Shown here: in pieces, positions 53,001 through 62,000 of the stretch
Position numbering within the stretch: the stretch's first letter is position 1
How the letters are laid out: the number at the start of each line of letters is the position of its first letter
Origin: Membranipora membranacea
Taxonomy: Eukaryota; Bryozoa; Gymnolaemata; Cheilostomatida; Membraniporidae
Length of the DNA: 64,000 nucleotides
NCBI GenBank assembly: GCA_914767715.1
Contig: OU612066.1
Coordinates: forward strand, 2,609,001 to 2,673,000
Direction: 5' to 3'
Position numbers and translations under genes: made by a program
The notes under the pieces: generated by a model
What the model saw: only the letters and a program-made list of their open reading frames with translations
What the model was told of the DNA's origin: nothing
The model's database searches: none

Positions 53001-56000
53001 TCGTCTTTTGTTCATTTATGTGCAATCCTGCTTTACTCGCTGTTGTTATGAGCTTGTCTGTAACTGTTTGCATCCCTCCATGTGTTGTAGAAAATAGCGC
53101 GACATTGTCTGCATAAGCTAGATAATTCAGGTTGGTTGTAAGATTCCATCGGAGTCCAGTTTGATGTGTCGCTTGTACTTGCTTCATTATGTAGTCTGTA
53201 GCCATGATAAATAACAGAGGTGAAATTACGCAGCCCTGTCTCACTCCTGATTTTACTTCGAAGTAGTCATCCTCTGCTCCGCCCTGCATTTTACACACAT
53301 ACCCGGTGTAGAACGCCCGTGTCCGAGTGATGAGTTTATCAGGGATACCATAAAACTCACTTTCATCATGCTCTGCCGATGAATGCTGTCAATAGCTTTC
53401 CTGAAATCAATAAAATTGACGTACAGGAGCATCCTCCATTCTTCACACTGTTCTATGATGTTCCTCAGTATAAATATGTGGTCTGTACAATTTCTTCCGC
53501 TGCGAAAACCTGCTCGATCTCATCTAGACTTCTGTTCTCCCTAGGGCTCCGGCAATTCGGTGATGTAAAATCTTCAGTAATATTTCACTGATGTAAGGTA
53601 GTAGAGTAATACCCCTCCAATTTGTTGTCTTACTCAGGTCTCCTTCCTTGGGGAGTTTGATGATCACGCCGCGCCTCCAATCTAGTGGGATGTCGTTTTC
53701 TCTCCATATACCCGAGGATGGAGTCTCGAGTGCTGCTGCGCATGAGCTACTGTTACAGCATAAAAACTCTGCAGGTAGCTCATCAATTCCTGGCGCTTTA
53801 CCATTGCGCAAGGCTTTGATAATAACTTCAATCTCTGAAAGACTAGGTGGATCATCATCTATCTCTAAAGCCGTACCTGTGTTGGGTATATCCAAGGGGT
53901 CCTAAGGCTCTGCTTGATTAAGAACTGAAAGTGCGCTGTCCAGATCTTTGCTTGTTCTTTGGGGTCATCAACTATTTGACCACTCTGGTCTTTGAGTCTA
54001 GCAGTTGATTTCCGCCTCGTTCCGCTCAGCTCTCTTGTGATATTGTACACTGCCTTCATCTGACCCATGTCAGCAGCTTCTTGTGCAGCTCCTGCCATAT
54101 CTTCGATGTTGTCCCTCTTGTCCTTCCGCACACTCTTCTTGACTAACTTTGCAAACTCCTTGTACTCTTCCTCTAGGCGCGCTGCTACGCGTCTTGAATG
54201 AGTGCCCAAGACTTTACGCCTGTCTTCGTTCTATCAACTCCCATGATCTTTCTGACATCCAATGTGCAGGTTTTCTGCGCTTTTCTCTTCCTATTATCTC
54301 TTCTCCAACATCATGGTATGCTTCCTTGATCTTGGTCCATCTTTCATTAACAGGAGTATCTTCCGGTAAGTCCCAAAGTTGACTGAACTGATTCTCCATT
54401 GCTGTTGTGAACTTCTCTTTTACTGTCGTCAGTTTAAGTAGATTGCGATTCTATTTAGCCTTTAGACTCGGCGCTTTACACTTGCCCGCTAGTTTGAGCC
54501 GCACTTTTCCAAGGATCAGATAATGATCCCTGTACACATCTGTAGATCGCATTACTCTCACATCATGCAGGGATCTCCTCCGCTTCCTGTTTATCAACAA
54601 ATTGTCTATCTGAGTTAGCTGCCCGCAAGGGGAACGCCACGTTAACTCGTGTATATCTCTATGAGGGAAAATCCCAATCACCATGCCATTAATTATTCCA
54701 AACTGTATAAGCCTCTCTCCATTGTCGTTCGCCGCCCCAACTCCATGCTGCCCTAAAATATCCTCCATGCCTATGTTGACCGTTCCAACTGTTGGTTTCC
54801 AATCAATCAAGCTCTTTCTCGCCTTCAAGGTCAACATCAAAGCCGTACCCTGATGGTGCTGATTATCTTGCTTTCCCGAGTACAACACTATTTCTCCAGT
54901 CTCCAATCCCTCCTCTCCTTCTCCCGTCCATCTGCTCTCACTAATACCCAGAAGCTCCAGCTTTATTCGTCGGAACTCTCTCGCCAACTGCTCGGTGCGC
55001 CCGTCTGCAAACATGGTCCTGACATTCCAGGCACCAACACTTAATAGTTGTCGCGAGGCAGCAGAAATGTACTCCTATCCAAATTAACAACAGAAACTTC
55101 CCGAGGGGTTTGGTCCCTGCCGGTCATGTAGCCTTCTTTCTTTTTCTGCGTCCTCCGCAACTGTTTTGGGTAGGATTATTCGATTCTGTTTCTGTAACTG
55201 GGTTTTTTAATGTGAATGGGTAGTTGACCCAGACACAACCCTCCGCTTTTACACGGACTTTGGACCGTCTGGATGAATCCAGGTATCTTCTCCAGGTAGA
55301 GTTATGGGACTGCATAACGATGTTAATTTCTTCAACATGTTTATTATCTTACATTTGTTTTGAATTTTCTTTGACATGATTTACCAATCGTTATCGTTTG
55401 GGCATTATTCCTAATTGCTAACTGAACTTGGAAATTATCTGTAATCCATTCCCTCCTAGATCCATGGGGGAACAACAGAAGATGAAATAATATCAACTGT
55501 AAGAGAGGCTGAGAAGGCAGCAATTGAGAATAAAAGCTTTTGTGAGAGATATGCGCTGGAGAAAAAATGGGATAAGGTAAGTTTGAAATTTATGGAGGTG
55601 AGGATTGATATGATATTATATACACCTCAGTGGAAGTGAGCAAACTTCAAATTTTTGCAAGGATGCCAATCTTGCTGACTGGAGTAAAAGGGTTATTAGA
55701 GGCTTGTTCAAACACAGCTGACGACGTGGGGGTCTTGGACTTAGACTCGGGCGGATTCGACCATACCCAATGAACACCTTAGATTGTAATAAGAAAATTA
55801 TAAGATTTTTTTTATTACTGATGTAAATACGCATGCTTGGTAACTTGGAAACTATATTCTACACTTGTAGATGATTGGAAACTTTTCAATTTATCCATGG
55901 CATATTTTGACAACCTCCTTACCAACCAATGTGTTCTAGTATACATAATTTTTCCCTTTTACGAGAAAATTACATAAAAAACTTTTCCAGGGAGCTAGCC

Positions 56001-59000
56001 AAGCTCCTCTGTAAGCCTTCCACTTGGAATGCGGCATTGGCAAAATCCTTGATAAGAACGATCTGCAGTAGTTTTTTCCACTACAAACAGTATGTAGGTA
56101 GGTAATGACCTCACGATCAATCAGTACCCATCCACTTTTAATTGGGGTTTATCTTATTTTAGGTAGATACCAATTCAATATTGGTATCCGGGCTGGTTGG
56201 GAAGTTATGAGATAATATCCTGGACTTAGTTGTCAGAGAAAACATAGATGGCAACAGAACAATTATGTTTGCTGCTGTTTTGAGTTAATCACATTCCCTA
56301 GAATGGTAAAGGGGCCAAAATGTAGATACTGGATTGCCTACTCAATTTTGACTGAAGAAAAGCTCATGATTTTGGCTAAGGTGTCAGTTACTTTGCAGTG
56401 GGCAGTATTGTTGTGATCCTTTGCATGGCTATCAATTTATTGTTTGTTCTCTTTTGCCATAATTATGTCATTTGTGCTGAAGGTTTTCCATCATACTGTT
56501 TAGATACCTGTCATCTACACCATATTATTCTTGGATGAGGCAAACACAACAGAAGCTATCGGGCTCATCAAAGAAATCCTTTGTGACAAGAGTATGAATG
56601 GCGAAGCAATGCAATCAGACTCAGGACTCAAGATCATTGCAGCTTGCAATCCTTTCTTGCGGTAATGTTAATGTTTTAGCATTAAAGCTCCTTTTGAAAA
56701 ATCTTCCATTTTGGGACATTTCTGGACTTTTCAGTACTCAGGGGGTCTTTCAATTAGAAACAGCCAAAATCGCAGTCTGATCGCTCACTCACTCAGTGAG
56801 TGATTCCTGCTAGGCTCTCGCTTTCAGATCGCTCAGTCATTTGATGGAACTATATACATTATGAGCGAGCCATTTGGGAGCGATTTTGTCTAATTGAAAG
56901 ACCAAGTGAGTGATAATTATGAGCGATGTGATAGTGATAACTTGCTTTAGTAAAGTATCGCTCTTTCTAATTGAAAGACCCCCCAGATCCTTTGTAACTT
57001 TAGCTGCTTTCTGAATAGGAATTGGTTTAAGGTGGCTAATGCGAATTTTTACTTTGTTCTTTCTTCCCATGTTGTAAAATGGTATCACTGTGAAACTAAC
57101 AGCAATCAATTACAAATAGACATTGTTTCTTTCGATATAGCTATGATAAGAAAATTTTGGAAAAGCTGCAAAGAATAAGCCTCGGGCGTTACAAACCAGT
57201 AGAAGACCCAGCAAAGGAAATGTTCTGTAAGTAACCAGTGTATTGAGTATTGCGTTGCTAATTGTCACCATCAACCTATCATTTATTTGGGATGGTGAGA
57301 TGGTGCAATTGGTAAGTATGCTTGGTATTCACCGCAAGTACATCGGTGCCGCATGTATCGCGAATTCTCATCCCATCGGGAGTGCATTCTTTATAATTTC
57401 ATAGTTAAGGCTTAGATATTTTATATCATAACATTCAAATGCAGGATTTACACTGAGTGCAATCCACATCTATTCAGCTCGGTATGTAAGGCTCCTTTGA
57501 CTCCCACTGTGGATGACAAAGTTTAGCTAACAGTCAAAGATAATGTGTCAGTAAGCTTTATCCTTTGACATGACATTGCTGACCGAATTTGTAATTAAAA
57601 ATGATCCTGATCAAGGGAAAAGCATTTGTTACTAGTGATCGATAAATTTACTGCTTAAAAGTTTCCTAAGCCCGCTGTCCTGAAGGTTATCTCCTGCAAT
57701 GCCCATGGGGCTGCCCATACCGACTAAAATCCTTTGTCCTTTTAACTCAACCTAATCTGATCCTAAAATATCACCCTAACCGCAGATTATAATTCCATTT
57801 AAACTGTTGGAGAGTTAGCATTCTGACCTCCTAAAACTTAAGAGCACTCTGTGTTGTATGATAGCAATCTTAATACTATTTAGAACAATCTAAGGATCAT
57901 ATAAATCTGAATCCATATTCAATCACAAAGGAACCTTGAGAAAAATGTGCTTTTTTCATCCAGTGATAAAGTAGGGAATGTATAAAGTATTAAGCCCTGT
58001 GCTTGTGGTAAACTTCCTAAGCATGTGCGCTAAAATCAGCTACCTGCACAGGGAACTGTTATCAATTTGTTTCTACTTACCTTTTGCAATAAGGGCAATG
58101 ATTCCCTTGTAGATGAAATCCCTATGACAGAGCTTGTATATAGGGTACAGCCTTTGCCTGAAGCCCTAAGAGCTCTTGTTTGGGATTTTGGAAGACTTGT
58201 CTCCGAAGAGAACCCTTTGCAGCCTGACAAGTTTTCTGGGACTGAACATATATACATAGCCAAAATGGTGGAGAATTTTGTAAGTTATCAGCCCACCACA
58301 GGAGTATGATAGTTTGAATCTAGGGTATTGACGTAGGAGAGTGCTATCGATGGTCTTTTCATACATCATTTTAACCAGTTAACGGGTACATACTCGAATA
58401 TATATACAAATTTGAATTAGTGATGAAAATAGGGACTTTGCCAAGCCTCCATTTCAATTGTCAGTTTGGCTATTTGAAAATCAATGTGTGTAAGCCACTG
58501 TATGCATCTACACTTATGACATTGAATTCTAATACCAAGCAAAATACTGGTGATTTAGTTAAGAAAGATGGATTGATAAAATTATACAATATTAACCTGT
58601 GCAATACTGGTATCAATTTTCAATGGTTTGATACAATAAAATTCAAACTATTTTGCAGATATTTGCGTTTGCAGTAAATTTATGTCATGCAAATATTGTT
58701 GGTTGGTTATATTGATTGTTAGTAAAATGATATGCATATGATGATCGGTAAAGGATGTATCAATTCAGTTTATCATAGCGTTGAAAGAGGGTGTCCGGTC
58801 TGCACTTAGAGAAAACAGTGGGATAGATAATATTGCGATTGATTGCTATGTTTATGTTTATGAATGACTTTAGAACATCAGATGCAACGACGCTGAGAAG
58901 GAACAGCTGCTGTTTGGCAACCGCTGTAAAGATGTCATCAACTTGATCGTCAAATCACAGAATTTCATGAGATTATGCATAGTAGGTTTTATGTTAATAT

Positions 59001-62000
59001 CTTACCAATCTGCAGTTAGGAGGTCAGCATACACATGGCCTGGCTTGAATATGATTGCAAGAAAACTGCCAAAAGCATAAAAATTTAAAACTCAGCTAAC
59101 AATTCGATTTTGGTATCAGTTTAAGCTACCTATCGCTATGTTGCCATGTGATTATTAGGCTCAATCTGTTTCCATGACCTGAAACTGAAGCTTGTGTTTG
59201 AGTCAAACTTTGGCCTCCGATTACAGGTTTACAGGTTGACTTTGCATTGATTCCAACTGAAGTTTGAGCTTAGCCCTCGTACTGAGCAGGATGCTATTTG
59301 TGGTTTCATGGGTTAAATATCAATTCAACTCAAAATGCCTTGGGAATCGTAGATGATGAGAATAATTGTTAGTTATGCAAAAGTTACTTTTCGTCGATTT
59401 TGTTGGCTTCAACTAAGTTCTAATGCTACTTCAAATGAAAATGGGTCATGGCTAGGTTCGCTGACATATTTTAATTTCTTCAGTTTATTGTCCCTGTTCC
59501 CATTTATCATACCTCATGTGTAGGCAAAGGTGGTAGGGTTTGATATTTCTGCTTAATTTAGAAGTTCAATCTTCTATTAATATGTTAGTGAAAGCAGTTT
59601 GTCCAGCTGATGAGAATAACCCATTCGGCATGTTGTTAATCAATATAATCATGTACCTGGTATACTAAATCTTTGGATACATGCTGGCGGGTTTTGCAAG
59701 ACGTGTAAAAATTAACCCGTTACCATGGTTGTCAGTGATGAACTGATCTCACCTGTCAATTTTGCTGTCATTAGGATGAATGCAGTTACGTCAGCCTCAG
59801 AGATGTGAAGCGGTTCCTAGATGTTGCACAGTGGTTCTATGATATGCGTACTACTCTGTATCAGGCTATGGATGAGCATGCAAGCAAAGGAGAATACAGG
59901 GATCATCAAGTCGCAAAAGAACAAGATCTGGCAACATCCCTGTCAGATATTGTTGTGCAAGTTCCCTCAACTGTAAGTACAAAATAAAAATCCTCAAAGA
60001 TTATCAAAGGACTATGTACTTTTGCTCTTTCCCACACATAATTAGTGTAACTGGATTATAATTTCATGAGGAAATCCTGAACCCCCCCTTGAACCCCTGC
60101 AGATCTGCACAGCTAAACGATTACAACAACTCCAGATTGACAGGTATATGGGTAGAAAAATGCTGTGATCAGCCAATTTAATTTCAATAATGATAACAAA
60201 TAGTCACGAATCCAGTTTCTCTACTTTTTTGCTGCCAGAAATCGTCATTTAGGAGTTTATAGAACATTAGATGTATTCATTTTATTATTGAATAAGAACC
60301 AAAACTTTCCGTAATCAATAACAATGTCGAAAATGTCAATTTTTGTGCAGATTTTCTTGGAATCAAGAGAACATCTAATGGAGTGTTTTAGAACCCAATC
60401 ACTGATCTTTCTTACTACTGTGGCCTTTTTACCTTGTCTTAAGGCTGACTCAGATATCGATCGTAGTATTGTACTCTCGATAGCGGCATGTTACTTAGTT
60501 CGGCTCGATGATGAAAACCGCAAGAAATATCTCAGTCATATAGATCTTGTTCTCAAGAAGGTGATACATGCACCTGTTGATAGTGGAGCCGCATACCTTC
60601 AAGATCAATTTGAACTGTGAGTATGTAAGCAGAACCACAACCATGCAGTTGGTAGGCACTGATAATTACAAAACATAATGACCCATATAAATAACCTATA
60701 TAATAACCTGTTTGTTTGTTTTTTTTACCTATCGATTCCAAAAACATAAAATATTATCATATTTTGATTCTTATTTTCCCCCCAACATTTGCTGTATTTT
60801 CTTTGGCACGTTATGGAAAAAAATACGTCCAGGAGCTTATTGTCTGCAGGATAAAATAGTTCATATATATATATATAGAGAAAGAAAATACGCAGAAGAG
60901 TCACATGTTTGCTTGTAGACTGTATTGAAAATATTAGTATAATTACTCAAAATAATTTGTGGAAAGTCTTATGCGGAAATCAATTTTTTACCATGAAAGT
61001 GTTGCATATTACAGAGGTTTACGAAATTTAAAAACTAGAGATCCAGAATACTTTGCTCAGCGATCTCCATATTCTCTCTGAGAAAATAATTATATTGTAT
61101 TTCCAAATCAGGTCAACAAACAGCATCCTAAAGGAAATTTCAGAGTCTGCCGATATGGGTGAAGGAGAAGACAATGACCCCTGTGATGAAAATGATGAGC
61201 GAGAGAACATTGCTGTGAACATGGCACTCAAAGAAAACATATTCATGATGATTGTCTGCATTCAAAATAGGATTCCCTTGTTCCTCATCGGAAAACCTGG
61301 GAGCTCTAAATCTTTGGCAAAATCGATGGTCACCAATGCTCTGCGGGGAAAAAAATCAAACAGTGGATTGTTCAAGCACATGAAAAGAGTAAGCAACAAG
61401 TTTTATTTTTATTGCTCATGCCAATGATGATGCCTGATATAGATATAGTTGTCCTAGACCTCAAAACAAAAAGTTTAAGGGTGTATGGTTGGTTCTTTGA
61501 AATCACCAGGCTTTGAAGTCACATGACAACTTCAGTTATCAATTGAATCATCATTTGTTTTTATATCTAACAGTATCGCCTATATTTCAGACTCAAATGG
61601 TAACCTACCAGTGTAGTGCTCATTCTACCAGCACTGGGATACAGGACGTTTTTAAACTGGCAGCAAGGTATCAGCCACGCAATGTCGAGAGGAAAGAAGA
61701 TTTCATTTCTGTGGTTGTACTGGATGAAGTTGGACTAGCTGAAGCATCTGAGCATATGCCACTCAAAGTATGTAATGTTTATTATTATTAGAATTGTTAT
61801 TAATGTCCAAAACAGCTCCTGTTTCAATTTTTTTCATGTGATGCTTCTGTCCAAAGAAACTCAAAGCAAAAACACAACAACTTTTTTTGAAAATTTGTTT
61901 GGGAAAAGAGATATCTAACATTATTGAACTGGAAAAATTGTGTGTGCTTTGTGTCTTTTTACATCAGTAGTTCACGGAGTCAATAGTCTATAGACCACCC

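Larger units (their letters stand above)
22127..58873 (+). other. Unremarkable introns over 300 bases
   Basis: I read these introns and found no recognisable gene, RNA or element: 23067-23887, 24563-25324, 29284-29805, 30239-30798, 30959-32056 (only a 16-base palindrome, tgttctagctagaaca, at 31103), 32348-32744, 33033-33746, 33986-34661, 34810-36373, 37689-37999, 38153-38663, 38924-39391, 39495-40771, 41007-41648, 41749-42351, 42480-43934 (hairpin only), 44016-44469, 45584-46243, 46376-47136, 48218-48545, 48992-49489, 51300-51790, 55577-56503, 56662-57140, 57227-58093 and 58280-58873. They are AT-rich with simple repeats. Confidence 0.5.

Noticed and set aside
58420-58677. 85-codon open frame (MMKIGTLPSLHF...)
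   Set aside because: AT-rich intronic sequence with no splice-site support and no RNF213 counterpart between exons 47 and 48.
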